Source of the DNA: Symbiodinium natans
Taxonomy: Eukaryota > Sar > Dinophyceae > Suessiales > Symbiodiniaceae
Direction of reading: 5' to 3'
NCBI GenBank assembly: GCA_905221605.1
Contig: CAJNDS010001291.1
Coordinates: forward strand, 514,811 to 578,810
DNA: 64,000 nt
Positions 7,766 through 18,437 of the stretch are shown one piece after another; position 1 is the first letter of the stretch, and the number at the start of each line of letters is the position of its first letter. The notes below the pieces were generated by a model. That model was not told the origin of the DNA. It did not search any database and was given only the letters and a program-made list of their open reading frames with translations. The position numbers and the translations under genes are program-made.

Positions 7766-8209
7766 GCAGAGGCTCCGCCGAAAGCCAAAGCCAAGGCCAA
7801 GGCCACGTCAATATTGACCTGGAGCATGGGAGCAGCATATTGGAGGGGTGTAGTAGCATAAGACAGTTTTCTGGGCATTTCTGGGCTCTTTTTACATGAG
7901 CATAAGATCTTGGAACCTGCGTCCATGGATTGCACCCGTATTGCAGGTTTCCATCATCCGAGGAGTCTAAGTACCCCAAAGGGTGAACAACATTAAGGGG
8001 TTCCAACGCTTCGAGTAAGAGGGGCGAGGTCGAGCAAACCCGAGTTGTGGGGGGAACGCCCGGAACTGCCTTGAAGCATGCGCAGCGCAGGCCAAGGAGC
8101 CGCAGGCGAAGGAGGCGAAGGAGCAGGCCAAGGAGGCCAAAGAGGTGAAGGCCAAGGACGCAGCCTCGAAGGCTTCTGACAAACCTGCAAAGCATTTCGG
8201 CCAGAACAG
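7766..8209 (+). CDS. Lys/Ala/Glu-rich coding-like blocks ending at a splice donor
   Basis: Two blocks on the same strand encode low-complexity basic/acidic peptide. At 7766-7808 there are alternating Lys-Ala codons, and at 8068-8209 repeated Ala-Lys-Glu words. The second block ends AACAG, followed at once by GTATGGGT, a near-consensus 5' splice site at 8210. Between them is about 260 bp of non-coding-looking DNA. Such composition occurs in charged-helix linkers and in H1-like basic proteins. Which of these applies cannot be decided. Confidence 0.3.
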
Positions 8210-8647
8210 GTATGGGTAATTAGCAATTATGTAGGGGTAATTGAGGAAGGTTCTCCATGTTCACTGATTGAGTATGCCCACTGAAATCTACTAAGAAGCA
8301 CAAAAGCAAGACCCTACATAGACCTTCCAGAAGCCTAAAACAGTAGGTTCCTGAAAGTAGCCGGGTTTTAAAGCTCAGAACCCATATATTCAATACGTGT
8401 TTCTACGAGTAGAAGAGGTTTTGTTTTTAATGTTTTATACGGGTAAAGTACAGGTTGCGGCGCTCGCTCAAGAGCAAAACCCGGTTTTGTGGCAGGAAAG
8501 CGGGTTTTCGTCAAAACAGTATGATCTGGAGCGCCATCAGCCGCATGCTACAAGTTCCTTCACGATTCTTGGTATGTGTGAAGGCATCCGAAGGTTTCTC
8601 GACTTCGGTCATGTAAGCGAAGTTGTCGCGCTCTTCGAGACATCCCG

Positions 8648-8860
8648 GTGACATCCCCATGTTTCCCATTCCTTTCGCCAGCCCAAAATCTGAGGAAGCG
8701 CAAAAGCACGGGTGGGAAGTTGGATCGGCTGGATCCCGAGACCTTGCTACCGCCCGGGTGGGTGCACGTGGAGCTGCCTGGTCCAAGAAAGAGTGGGGAG
8801 CCAGGAACACGAGCACAACTATCTGAATTTCAACATGGATACCACACATGTCTGCTTTAA
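8648..8860 (+). CDS. Candidate exon, basic then Pro-rich peptide
   Basis: After an AG at about 8683, a frame gives a basic Arg/Lys-rich start, an LPPGW motif and a Pro/Gly-rich stretch, and then stops at 8858. LPPGW starts both WW and MBD domains, but the rest of either domain is missing, so I do not assign one. Confidence 0.2.
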   Translation: MTSPCFPFLSPAQNLRKRKSTGGKLDRLDPETLLPPGWVHVELPGPRKSGEPGTRAQLSEFQHGYHTCLL

Positions 8861-9420
8861 GTACATGGTATGTCACATGTTGAGAACAGGTTGAAATTTG
8901 GCTTTCACGGGCTCTTCACATGCATGTTGCCTATGATGCCTGTCGCAACTATCTCAGAATATCAGATATGAGCTCGGGTGGCAGTTGCTTGGCACATCTT
9001 TTGGTTCCTTCGCGCCGTGGGGATCACAGGCACAATTGCTCCTCAGCGTTCCTCGACCCTTGAATCCTTGAACAGTTGCGTTGCTATTGCCACAGTGAAC
9101 ACCAACTCCCTAAATTGTACATTGCTACAGCTCGGCCCACCGATGGTGCCACTTTGAGCTTGCCGTGGTCAGAGGGGCCCATCTCGTGTATAACTTTGGA
9201 GCAGACATGTTTTGTCCGCCTCCTTCCTCTGCAGCTTCGGTTTGTGGCTGTAGATAGAAAATCAACCCGTGCAGCCATTTATGCCATGAAGTCTTGTGGC
9301 CATGAATTGATTAAAGCCACGGAGAGAGAAGCAGCTTGATGCGCATGTAAAGCGAACCCTAAACAGAAGCTCCAATCCCACGGCAAAAGCAAACTCCACA
9401 AATCCACAATCATGCAGACC

Positions 9421-9842
9421 CCAAGAGCTGAGGAAGAAGTACAAAACTGGCGGCAGCGTCGGCAAGCACCTCGGACTTGCCACGTCATATCAGGAAGTAT
9501 CGGGCCTGACAAGGGAAAAGAAGCTCGCAGGAAAGGGTGTTGGCATGCAGAGCTGGGCCAAGGACTTATGTTCGCTTCCAGAAAGAAGATGGCACCTGCA
9601 GCAACCTCTTGTCAATCCGCGCAGTTCTCAAGAAGCTTCTTGGCCATGAGTTGTTGGAGCCTCTCTGCGTCTCTGGCTTGTTGTGCGAGGCATCCCCCTC
9701 TGTCATTGCCAGAAGCTGTTACCTGGTTACCTATACCGTCCGAATCCATGAAGTAAAGATTCCGGAATCGGACTTGGGCATCTGTTGCCACACCGAAGCT
9801 GAGTCGAGATTTCTACCCGTAGTCCTGCGAACTTTCATTTGA
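9421..9842 (+). pseudogene. Frame-broken coding-like block, unknown protein
   Basis: After a CAG acceptor at about 9418, one frame gives a basic, Gly-rich helical peptide to about 9568. The continuation that reads like protein, with a leucine-rich helix, is then in the next frame up to TGA at 9840. A single-base insertion near 9567-9570 would join them. This looks like a decayed gene, a sequencing indel or a very small intron. The protein is not recognised. Confidence 0.25.
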
Positions 9843-9846
9843 GCCA

Positions 9847-10286
9847 AGGCATCTTGAAGATACTGGTGTCGATTTGACGTCCGAGTACGACGAGAAGAAA
9901 TTGCAAAAGGAGTCTGCCAGGAAAGAGGAGCGCGCAAAGCAGTCGGAAGCAACACGAGAGGAGCCGCCCAGCAGCAAAAGTCTTCAGCTCTGCATCCATG
10001 AGTCGCTTGGTAGAGTGAGGTTTTTTCGAAGACATTATCTGGAACAGAACTCGAGATTTTCGAAGGCATCCCTGCCATGCCTGCCATGCGGTTCAGGCAG
10101 CTGTGCAGGAGGGAGTTTAAAATATGAGGAACAAATTCTGCACGAGGACAGTTGGACATGCTTGGCAGTTCCGGGATGGACTCCTCCAAAGAAACTTCTT
10201 TGGCGGATATCGCGTGTTATCGCATGGCACAGCTATTCGATGATATTCAAGATTCTGCAATCCATGCGCTTGGAGCTGACGTGCAT
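9847..10286 (+). other. Charged and helical candidate exons before the repeat array
   Basis: The stretch 9847-9975 encodes a Glu/Lys/Arg-rich helix. A further piece, 10152-10286, after a CAG acceptor-like site, encodes an acidic helical peptide and ends at GTAAAA. They agree in strand with the earlier pieces and could be exons of one gene whose next intron holds the simple-sequence array. Confidence 0.2.
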
Positions 10287-10296
10287 GTAAAATGCA

Positions 10297-11335
10297 TCGG
10301 AATGCACGCACACGCGCCTACACGCCCGTGTGGGTGTGCATGCGCGTGTGCGTCTGCGTCGGCGTGGGCGTGGGCGTGGGTGTGCATCCGGCGTGGGTGA
10401 GTGTGCGCGGGTGCGTGTGCGCGCGTGTGCGCGCTCGTGCGCTCGTGTGCGCGCGCGTGTGTGCGCGCGTGCGCGCGCGTGTGCGCACGTGTGTGCGCGC
10501 GTGCGCGCGCGTGTGCGCGCACGTGTGCCAGCGTGTGCACGCGCGTGCGCGCGCGCGTGTGCGCGCGCGTGTGCGCGCGCGTGTGCGCCGCGCGTGTGGC
10601 GCGCGCGTGTGCGCGCGCGTGTGCGCGCGCGTGTGCGCGCGCGTGTGCGCGCGCGTGTGCGCGCGCGTGTGCGCGCGGGTGTGCGCGCGGGTGTGTGCGC
10701 TGGCGCGCGCGCGTGCGCGTGTGCGTGCGTGCGCTTGCCCGCGTGCGTGCGCGCTCGGGGGCGTGCGTGCGTGCGTGCGTGCGTGGGTGGGTGGGTGGGT
10801 GGGTGGGTGCGTGGGTGTGTATGCGTGTGTGCGTGTGTGCGTGTGTGCGTGTGTGCGTGTGTGCGTGTGTGCGTGTGTGGGTGTGTGTGTGTGTGTATTG
10901 TGTGTATTGTGTGTATTGTGTGTATTGTGTGTATTGTGTGTATTGTGTGTATTGTGTGTATTGTGTGTATTGTGTGTATTGTGTGTATTGTGTGTATTGT
11001 GTGTATTGTGTGTATTGTGTGTATTGTGTGTGTTGTGTGTATTGTGTGTATTGTGTGTATTGTGTGTATTGTGTGTATTGTGTGTATTGTGTGTTATGGT
11101 GTGGTGTGTTGTGGTGTGTTGTGGTGTGTTGTGGTGCGTTGTGTTGTGGTGTGTTGTGGTGTGGTGTGTGTTGTGGTGTGTTGTGTCTTGTGTCTTGTGT
11201 CTTGTGTCTTGTGTCTTGTGTGTTGGGTGTTGGGTGTTGGGTGTTGGGTGTTGGGTGTTGGGTGTTGGGTGTTGGGTGTTGGGTGTTGGGTGTTGGGTGT
11301 TGGTTGTGTGTGTGTGTGTTGTGTTCGTGGTAAAC
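10297..11335 (+). repeat. Compound simple-sequence array, about 1 kb
   Basis: Several arrays follow in order. At 10300-10770 there is alternating purine-pyrimidine DNA made of GTGTGC and GTGCGC words, able to form Z-DNA. Then come GTGC and GGGT tetramers to 10810 and GTGTGC words to 10890. A 9-bp unit TGTATTGTG repeats about 20 times at 10894-11092. TGTTGTGG words run to about 11185, the heptamer TCTTGTG repeats five times at 11186-11220, and the heptamer GGGTGTT repeats about 11 times at 11221-11303. The long frames that cross this region on both strands are artefacts of the repeats. Confidence 0.95.
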
Positions 11336-11780
11336 CTGGTAAGCCGCCGTGCATGCAGCAAGCACATCACGTTCACAGCAGGGGGCAGGAGTGTGCCTGA
11401 CAGCCCCCTGCCAACGAAGACTCTCTCAGTGCACAGTGTTATTGAAGATGGGATGCCATTTTCAGGTACCTTCAATGTGGAGAGTCCTGCAACGCGCGCT
11501 CTGTAGGTGCATCCCTGCTGTTGGTTAACAACATTCTCCAACAACAAGATAATTTCAGATGATTTGCTGAGCATGCAGATTGAAAGCATGTCGTGAGAAG
11601 CATCTCAATGTCGAGAGCAAAACATTGCAGATGTGGACATTTGGCAGTTCTGTGGCAGTCTTGTGACGCACGTATTCGAACCCTGACGAGCAGTGCGGGA
11701 GCTTCTGACCCACTTTACACAAGCGCCAGTGGCCTGATCCATTATACCCAGTATACCCCTGCAGATATCGGACGTGTTCA

Positions 11781-11932
11781 GAACATAGACCAACTCTTCT
11801 GAGGAGAAATGCCCGGCAAGAGGAGCCACTGGGCAGCGAAGTGGTTGCAAGGGCCAGCTAAAGTTAACGGATGTTTATGAGGTTTTTCTATCGGCCTGTT
11901 GTAGTTGCAAAGGCCTCCTCTATCTGCAGACA
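11781..11932. repeat. Diverged direct repeat, copy 1
   Basis: This stretch is similar in order and wording to 12226-12347. Shared words include CCACTGGGCAGCGAAGTGG, TTGTTGTAGTTGCA and GGCCTCCTCTAT. Indels separate the copies. On the minus strand both copies encode a similar peptide containing HFAAQWLL, so the unit may be a duplicated exon or an interspersed repeat. Confidence 0.75.
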
Positions 11933-12225
11933 TAGTACATGTATTCAGGGCAAAACGCTGCATGTCCTAACCGCTCTTTAAGTCTCTGGAGTTTCTGCGT
12001 AGTTCAGTCCACCATTGGCGGGGGACACTGGCACGTTGCTTCATTCAGCGTGTTCTCAACCAGCCCGCCTTCGCCTTGGGTCACGGGTGCAGCAGGTGAA
12101 AAATCATTCAGTTTTTGAGCCAGATATGAATGGAAAATGAGCAAATTCGATTTAGCGGCAATGTTGTCCCCTCGGCTTTGGGTTGTTAAAATTTGTTGCC
12201 CCTGCAGAGATCGCAACCTTCGCAT

Positions 12226-12347
12226 GAACGTAGACCAAGTCTTGTGAGGCAAAAAGCCAAGCGAGAGCAGCCACTGGGCAGCGAAGTGGGTGTGAAGGCC
12301 TTTATGGGTTTGTTGTAGTTGCAGGGCCTCCTCTATCCCGCAGATAT
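12226..12347. repeat. Diverged direct repeat, copy 2
   Basis: This is the partner of 11781-11932, about 445 bp downstream in the same orientation. The minus-strand frame 12004-12417 (137 codons) runs through it and carries the HFAAQWLL-type peptide. Confidence 0.75.
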
Positions 12348-12885
12348 ATTTTGTTAAGTGTATCTTCATGTGGACGTCATTGAGCTTTGCAGAAAAGGGA
12401 TATGCGCGTGCCCGCATGACCAGGCGAGCTGGATACGCCTAAGACGTCTACAGTGATGCAGAATAGCTGAAGAGCCCGACAGTCTCAGAGTCTTGAAGTC
12501 TGCCTTGTTTGCAACAGTCACATGTAACAGCATTCGGAAAGATCTCTCGTGTGTGCCCTGGAAACCACCTTAAATCGATGTTGACACTGCCGTGGTAGAG
12601 CCAAGGTACATAGAAAATTTCCGTTCAGCCTACGGCGGTGCTTTATCTGGAGCAGTGGTCTCCAGCTTTGACGGTTGCTGGGCTTCATGGGCTTCAAATC
12701 TCAGTTTTCGGATCAGTCTCTGAGTGGGCATAGTGAGGCAGCAACGCTGCAGCGCAGAATGCAAGCAATTGTATGTACATGAATGTATATATATATATAA
12801 TTGTCTCAAGAACCCTTTCATCATGTTCAGGAACTGTCTCAATATCCTTAGTCCGTGATTTTTCCAGAATTTGCGACTGGAGGTT

Positions 12886-12985
12886 GGAACGGTTCGGAAT
12901 GATTCGGAACGGTTTCGGAACGGGTTCGGGAGTTGGCGTGCCGCTGTGTTGCCAGGTCAGAACGGTTCGGAACAACTTCGGGGCA
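12886..12985. repeat. Degenerate TTCGGAACGG decamer cluster
   Basis: Words such as GGTTCGGAA, ATTCGGAACGG and GTTTCGGAACGGG recur with irregular spacing. It appears to be a small decayed minisatellite. An (AT)n tract lies before it (12786-12801) and another after it (13060-13080), with a C-run at 13105-13117. Confidence 0.6.
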
Positions 12986-13489
12986 AATAGATCCCGAAAA
13001 CCTGCAAATAGTTTCCATAGCCATGTTCCTGCAACAGATAAACAGCCCAGCGGTAGCCATATATATATATATATATATACATACAGCATACATGCATATG
13101 CTCCCCCCCCCCCCCTCAGTTATCCACCGCTTTTCGGGTGCACCGGCCCCTATGGTTTGCGGATAGTTTGAAATGGGCATGATCTTTGAGAAATGATAAC
13201 CATGTTGGGAGACCTGTGGGAAGCATTGAGAATGAAAAGCAAGATGCTTGCGAGCAACTACTAGCAGCCTGTTGAAAGATCCCAGGAATTAGTGAAAGAA
13301 TATTTGCTCGCAGATTCTCGCGTCCCCGGGGCTTACAGTACATGACTTTTCGGCATAGCCTTATGCGCTCGAATGTTTCCTGGTCTTTTGGTTCGAGGCT
13401 TCTCCACTAATTATTTGAATTTGATATACAGTACATATACCCTGTATACATACATGAAGCAATCCCTAAAAACATAGGCAGAACGCTAT

Positions 13490-13800
13490 GGGATTTAAGG
13501 TTTAGGATTCAAGCCTCATGCCCTATACTTTTGGGTTATACGGTGCTAATCCAAAAGGGTTTAGCGTGAAAACCCTCTCTGCTTTCCGGCTTAAGGAAAA
13601 GAGTAAAGGGTCTAAATCCCTGAGGGTTTGGGGTTACGTTGTTGCAATGCCCTAAACCCTAAGCCCTAAACCTTGAACTCTATACGGTTTAAGCCCTATA
13701 GGGCTAACCCCGATGGTGTAGATAAACCCTGAACAACTCTAAACCTTTAAACCCTATAGGGCTTAAGGTTAGAGCCTAAACCTTTAAACCTATAGCGTTT
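13490..13800. repeat. Degenerate telomere-like CCCTAAA block
   Basis: The exact core 13650-13672 is three units of CCCTAAA/CCCTAAG. Around it are many altered copies in both orientations: GGGTTTAG, AAACCCT, GGGTTTGGGG and CCCTATAGGGCT palindromes at about 13695 and 13753. TTTAGGG is the telomere repeat of plants and dinoflagellates, so this is likely a decayed interstitial telomeric array, though a simple-sequence origin is possible. Confidence 0.65.
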
Positions 13801-15060
13801 GAATGCTCAATGCTCAATGCTCGCTCAAGAACTGTCACCCTTGCATGAGGGCAAAGGCGTGAAGTGTAACAACATATAGAAAATTTCGAAGATTCCAAAA
13901 ACTCCCCCCCCCCCCCCCCCCCCTCCTCCAACCCATCCAGCACTTGGCTACCCCCCACACCCTCTCTTCCAGTACGCCCGCTAGTTTTCGGAAATTTCCG
14001 GAATACATAAGTAAGACACCCACCTCCACAGGCGACCTCCTTTAAAAAAACCCAGGGACATGCAGGAAGCACACTTATCATCTGCATGTAACAGGTTGGT
14101 TCTGGGGGTGCTGCTGTAAACAAACTCCTGATCTTGAATGCGCAGTCGCACTCTTGAGTCAATGTGACTGGGGAACTGCTTCCGACTTGCCAAGGCTGGT
14201 CAGGTGAGGCGAAGCATCTCACGAATTGCAATCAGTACGCGGCGTCCTATTACGACTTTCAGCTGAAATGGTGGAGCCTTAAGCGCTAAACACGCCCCTA
14301 GCTAAGCAAAGACTGGACCCCCCAAACTGGCCCAACACGTGCCCAAAGCCCAACTCCAGCTCGCACACAAGGAAAGACACGACCCTCTGCAGCCAAGGAC
14401 CCTCAGGGCCGGTGCTGGAAGTTGATCAAAGACATCGAGGCCTCCGTGACAGAATTTGCACAAGGGCTCTGGCGGCTCTGAGGTGCACTGGTGGAGAGCC
14501 ATGTGGAGATCCATGGAATGTCTAAACCCACACCAGAGAGTTTGAGCAGTAGCCGGCAATAGCTGGGATGCTCCACATATCCCCACATCGACTGTGCCGA
14601 AGGCACACTTCGGGAAGCTGATGGAAGAGGGGAGGGAGGACGGATGAGTCGGACGAGTGCGAGATCCCCACAAGAAAGTGTTGGGACTGGGTCTCGTCGG
14701 ATTGCAAAAATTCACGGGCAGGGTTCCAAAGTGTTCCAGACCTTGTCTTCCCAAAACTCCGAATCTCTCCACAGTTCGGAAGGACGAAATACCTGATATT
14801 GCAGCGGCACGTGAGACTCTCGTCTCCTCGGCAGAGTTGTTTTTGCACGGCCCTTGCCGGGTCCAGTTTCTGGAACATTGCTGTAGTCACTGTAGTCAGG
14901 GCCGACAAATAAATTACCATCCCAAAGGCTCAAGGGTTGGTGCCAGAGCTCGAGGCCTCGGCCTTAGAACCCACAACTTCTGTGAGCTCAAGGCCTTAAA
15001 AGCAGTGAAGTAGCCTCCGGGCCCGAACTTGCACACACCTCAGCACCAACAGGGCAGAGA
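13801..15060. other. No recognisable gene
   Basis: This stretch holds a C-run at about 13906-13923 and short frames on both strands. The largest are 13776-14231 minus (151 codons) and 14302-14772 minus (156 codons). Both are partly low-complexity and without recognisable domains, so I do not call genes. Confidence 0.5.
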
Positions 15061-15199
15061 GGATGTGAAGTTTGCTTTGCATTTTGTTTTGTTTTGTGTG
15101 TGTGTGTTTTGTTAGTTGTTGTTGTTTTTTTGGTTGTTGCTGGTTGTCGTTGTTGTTGGTTGTCATTATCATTGATTATCGTTGTCGTTGTTGTTGGTT

Positions 15200-15316
15200 T
15201 GGTTTGTGGGTTGTGGTTTGGGGTCTGGGGTCCGGGGATTGGGTCTGGGGCTTGGGGTGTGGGGTTTGGGGTTTGGGGTGTGGGACTTGAAGGTGTGTGT
15301 TTGCGCAGGGAGGCGC

Positions 15317-15361
<45 letters not shown>
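15200..15361 (+). repeat. G-rich TTTGGGG-like tract followed by (CA)n
   Basis: From 15200 to 15290 runs of three or four G alternate with short T-rich gaps, which favours G-quadruplexes on the plus strand. From about 15317 to 15361 there is an uninterrupted CA dinucleotide tract of roughly 22 units. Confidence 0.9.
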
Positions 15362-15363
<2 letters not shown>

Positions 15364-15446
15364 GCGGCAGGCGTCGACGCCCACCCCATGCAACCGCCCA
15401 GACCTAAAGCTTTAAGGGCTTGACCTCTTTTAAACAACTTTTTACT

Positions 15447-16055
15447 CTCAACCCCACAGACCTCGAAACTCTGACCTCGAACTCTGACCTCAGACTCAAC
15501 TCTGACTCCCAAACTCTGAAACTCTGACCTCAAACTTTGAAACTCTGACCCGAAACTCACACTCTGACCTCAGACTCCAAACTCTGATCCCTGCCCGGCT
15601 TTAGGGGCTCTCTAGTTTAGCCCAAAATTCAGATGCCTCCGAAAAACCATCGATTCCAATAAATACTTTCATTACGAAACGATTCGTTTTCGACCAGTCC
15701 TGTGGAACCCCCCACGGATGGTGCTAAACTCTCACTCCAGCCTCCAAACTCTCACACCCAAACTCTGTGACTCCCCCCAACGCTGAGCCCAAACTCTGGC
15801 CTCGAACTCTGACCTCAGATTCGAAACTCTGACCCCCAAACTCTGACTCTGAACTCTGACCCCAAACTATGACCCCAAACTCGGACCCAAATTCTGACCT
15901 CAGACTCCAAACTCTGACCCCCACACTCTGAAACTCCGACCCCAAACTCTGACCTCAACTCTGACCTCAGACCCCAAACTCTGAAACTCTGACCCAAACT
16001 CTGACCTCAGACTCCAAACTCTGACCCCCGAACTCTGAAACTCTGACCCCAGACT
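15447..16055. repeat. CTCTGACC minisatellite, about 600 bp
   Basis: The words AACTCTGACC, TCAGACTCC and GAAACTCTGA repeat with variable higher-order spacing. The array is interrupted at about 15600-15727 by unique sequence. Frames inside the array give low-complexity peptides and are not genes. Confidence 0.9.
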
Positions 16056-16059
16056 CTGG

Positions 16060-16142
16060 CTTTGGGGTTTGGGCTTTGGGCTTTGGGCTTTGGGCTTTGG
16101 GCTTTGGGCTTTGGGCTTTGGGCTTTGGGCTTTGGGCTTTGG
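16060..16142 (+). repeat. (CTTTGGG)n heptamer array
   Basis: About eleven uninterrupted heptamers carry a GGG every 7 bp, giving strong G-quadruplex potential on the plus strand. The array directly abuts the CTCTGACC minisatellite and then degenerates into TTTGGTGTTTG words. Confidence 0.95.
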
Positions 16143-16283
16143 TGTTTAGTTTGGTGTTTGGTTTGGTTTTTGCTTTGGTGACCCGAACGTTTCCTCAATT
16201 TAGGCAAATCTGAAGAGTGACAGTGTCCGACACAACACTTTCTCAATTTTGCCCGGTGTGCGTGGCTGGGCGCGGCTAGGCGG

Positions 16284-16631
16284 GTGGCAAAAACCATCAC
16301 GATTCGAGTTGAACCTCAGCGGGTTTCAGAGCAGTGCCTCAGGAAGGACAGCGGCGTCAACACCGCCAGGCTGTGGGCACGTCGTCAGCTTCGTGTGCTC
16401 AAAGGGCTACCGGTGGAACTGCCGCACACAGTGTACACACGTCGAGATACTTGGAGGGTCTACTTAAGTCTTGTTGGGCAGCAGAAAGCACGGAACATGT
16501 CGGCACAGGGATGCTCAAGGCATCGGCGCGATGGAACAGGCGTAGTGTGTGCCTGGAAGTACTCAAAGATGCTGGTACAACAGACAGACCTTCAAGGGCA
16601 TAGGGTAAAACAGGCCAATGCGATGCGATGA
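16284..16631 (+). CDS. Candidate coding frame, basic protein of unknown type
   Basis: The 115-codon frame opens with GTG and has no earlier ATG. It is Arg-rich with an even distribution of hydrophobic residues, most protein-like from 16290 to 16470. It could be an exon. No domain is recognised. Confidence 0.22.
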   Translation: MAKTITIRVEPQRVSEQCLRKDSGVNTARLWARRQLRVLKGLPVELPHTVYTRRDTWRVYLSLVGQQKARNMSAQGCSRHRRDGTGVVCAWKYSKMLVQQTDLQGHRVKQANAMR

Positions 16632-16639
16632 CTCTTGGA

Positions 16640-17915
16640 TTGGCCAACACGCGCTCACATGAAACAACGCCTTCGGTTGTCTTCGCACACGTACCAATCG
16701 CAGAGTCCACGGTCATTTATTGCGACCCATTGCTTCTTGATGCAAATATTGACGCAAACTTCATATTGTTGAATTTTAGAACCAGGTTTGCAGTCGATTT
16801 GTAGACGCTCTTGTCTATATTACCGCTAACGCGGCCCGCCTTGTGCACCCCGCACATCTATGGAGAGGGAGGTATAAAAGCAGGTGTGCCGGTCCATACA
16901 CAATCCATGGAATAGAAGGTCCAGAAGAGGTTCGGCTTTTGGGGCTGCAGGAGGTCATAAAGAGTGCACAGGGGGTGCATAGGGCAGGGGGGGCCACAGC
17001 AGGGGCGCCGCAGCAGGTTTTTTTCGTGTTTTAGTTACCCGAAATGACTGTGGCTGGGGGCTCGCCGGATTTCTGTAGAAAAGAGGGTAATCTGCAAAGG
17101 ATGAGCTGCTGTGGTGGTAGGCAAGGGGCGCGAACAGAACAGTACATGAGTGAGCGTGCACGCACGACTGGAGCTAAGCCAGTTTTGAGCTGCGACGTGC
17201 TGCAATGCCGCGAAAGATGCAGGGAAACGGGGAAACCCCTTTGCAGAGGCAGAACAAAGTGGAAGAGTGGACGATGTCGCAGCAGAACCGCGATCTCACC
17301 AAGGAGGACGAAGGGGGGCGGCTTGGAAGCACAGTTTGTGTGCAGGTCGGTCCAACACAAGTTGACACAAGTTGGGTTCTTAAGAGACGAGGTTCAGGAG
17401 CCGCTGCAAACTTCGGGATCTCCTTGGACTGGGGACTTGTTCAGGAACTAAGTTTACCATCTTTTGCTCTTATCGTTTTATCGAGCATGGATACTGATCT
17501 GAACGTTATCGTTCTTGTGTACTCTTATCGTTTTATCGAGCAACATGCACATCTGGTCATCTGGGGCGGCGCTTCTCTTTAACTTTTCACTACAGGGGTT
17601 ATTCTCATCCCTCATGTCGACAAAGTTGTTCTCCTTGCGAGGCCGAAGCGCAGGAAGGCGAACTATCTCGAAGAGGCACCTCGCACCTAGTAACTAGTAG
17701 AAAAAGTTCGCGACGATTTCCTTAGGCTAGTTACTGGGATCAGATGCTCACGTATGGGGTGGAGCCACAGGGTCCGGATTCTTGGCTTGCTGCTTGCGTA
17801 ACTTAGCTGACTGCTGGCGTTTGTTTACACCTGGCAGACGTAGCCCGGCCAATGTAGTTTAACGGTTCGGTGAGTTTGGTGCCCGCCAGACAATCGTGGA
17901 CTATGCGTTCTATAG
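16640..17915. other. No recognisable gene; small repeat at 17468/17523
   Basis: Short frames occur on both strands without domain signals. A 20-bp word, TCTTATCGTTTTATCGAGCA, occurs twice in direct orientation about 55 bp apart, near 17469 and 17524. A GGTATAAAAG string at about 16870 looks like a TATA box, but dinoflagellate promoters generally lack one. Confidence 0.4.
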
Positions 17916-18164
17916 AGAGACCAACCACATGAAGCTTTTGCAAGTGTCCAAGATGACGGAGAAAGCGTCGCTGGGCCCTTCAATTTGCTAGAGCACATTG
18001 TCTTGGGAGATCTTGGGAGTGTTGGTGGCAGTTTAGTTGCCAAGCTGCAAAAGCGCTGCCAGAAGTTCCCTCACGGAGCTGCAGCCCTAAACGAGCATGT
18101 AACGCAAAGGGGCAAAGTTCGTAAACCCGCGACAGTTAAAGACTTGAAGTTGGTCCTATGCTGA
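17916..18164 (+). CDS. Candidate exon, unknown protein
   Basis: This is an open frame of 82 codons without an ATG. Its centre (17960-18060) reads as an amphipathic, Gly/Leu/Val-rich peptide followed by a Lys/Gln-rich helix. A splice-donor-like GTAACG lies at about 18100. The adjacent frame upstream (about 17873-17993) also reads like protein, so a frame change or splice is possible. Confidence 0.25.
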   Translation, partial: RDQPHEAFASVQDDGESVAGPFNLLEHIVLGDLGSVGGSLVAKLQKRCQKFPHGAAALNEHVTQRGKVRKPATVKDLKLVLC

Positions 18165-18299
18165 TATATAGTAATCGTACACTGCCGGTACAGGCAGGAG
18201 GCCAGGTTTTAGAGCACTTCAGGAGAAGAATGCGAAGGCCTCCAGTATCACCATGCCAGCCTCACACGCAAGACCCTGGCAGTTCTGGTTCCTGACGTA

Positions 18300-18437
18300 G
18301 CAGAAAAAGGCTGCGTGGCCAGGGCCAGGGCTCAAGTGACAAGGCTGCTGCAAGCTTGTCCTAAGGATCGAGCAAGAGAAACTCCTTGATGCACCCAGTC
18401 TTCAGAAGGAGGCCGTGGAACAAATGCTAGTGTAGCT
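18300..18437 (+). pseudogene. Frame-broken coding-like fragment
   Basis: One frame gives an Arg/Ala/Gln-rich helix to about 18365. The protein-like continuation, a Leu/Glu/Gln-rich helix ending in TAG at about 18435, is one frame over. A one-base indel near 18365 would join them. Unknown protein. Confidence 0.2.

Noticed and set aside
8700-8860. WW or methyl-CpG-binding domain suggested by LPPGW
   Set aside because: The remaining conserved residues of both domains are missing.
10247-11589. Long frames of 300-423 codons on both strands
   Set aside because: They consist almost entirely of His-Thr, Val-Cys or Arg-Ala repeats read from simple-sequence DNA in every phase.
16865-16885. TATA-box-like GGTATAAAAG
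   Set aside because: Dinoflagellate promoters generally lack TATA boxes, and no convincing gene starts downstream.
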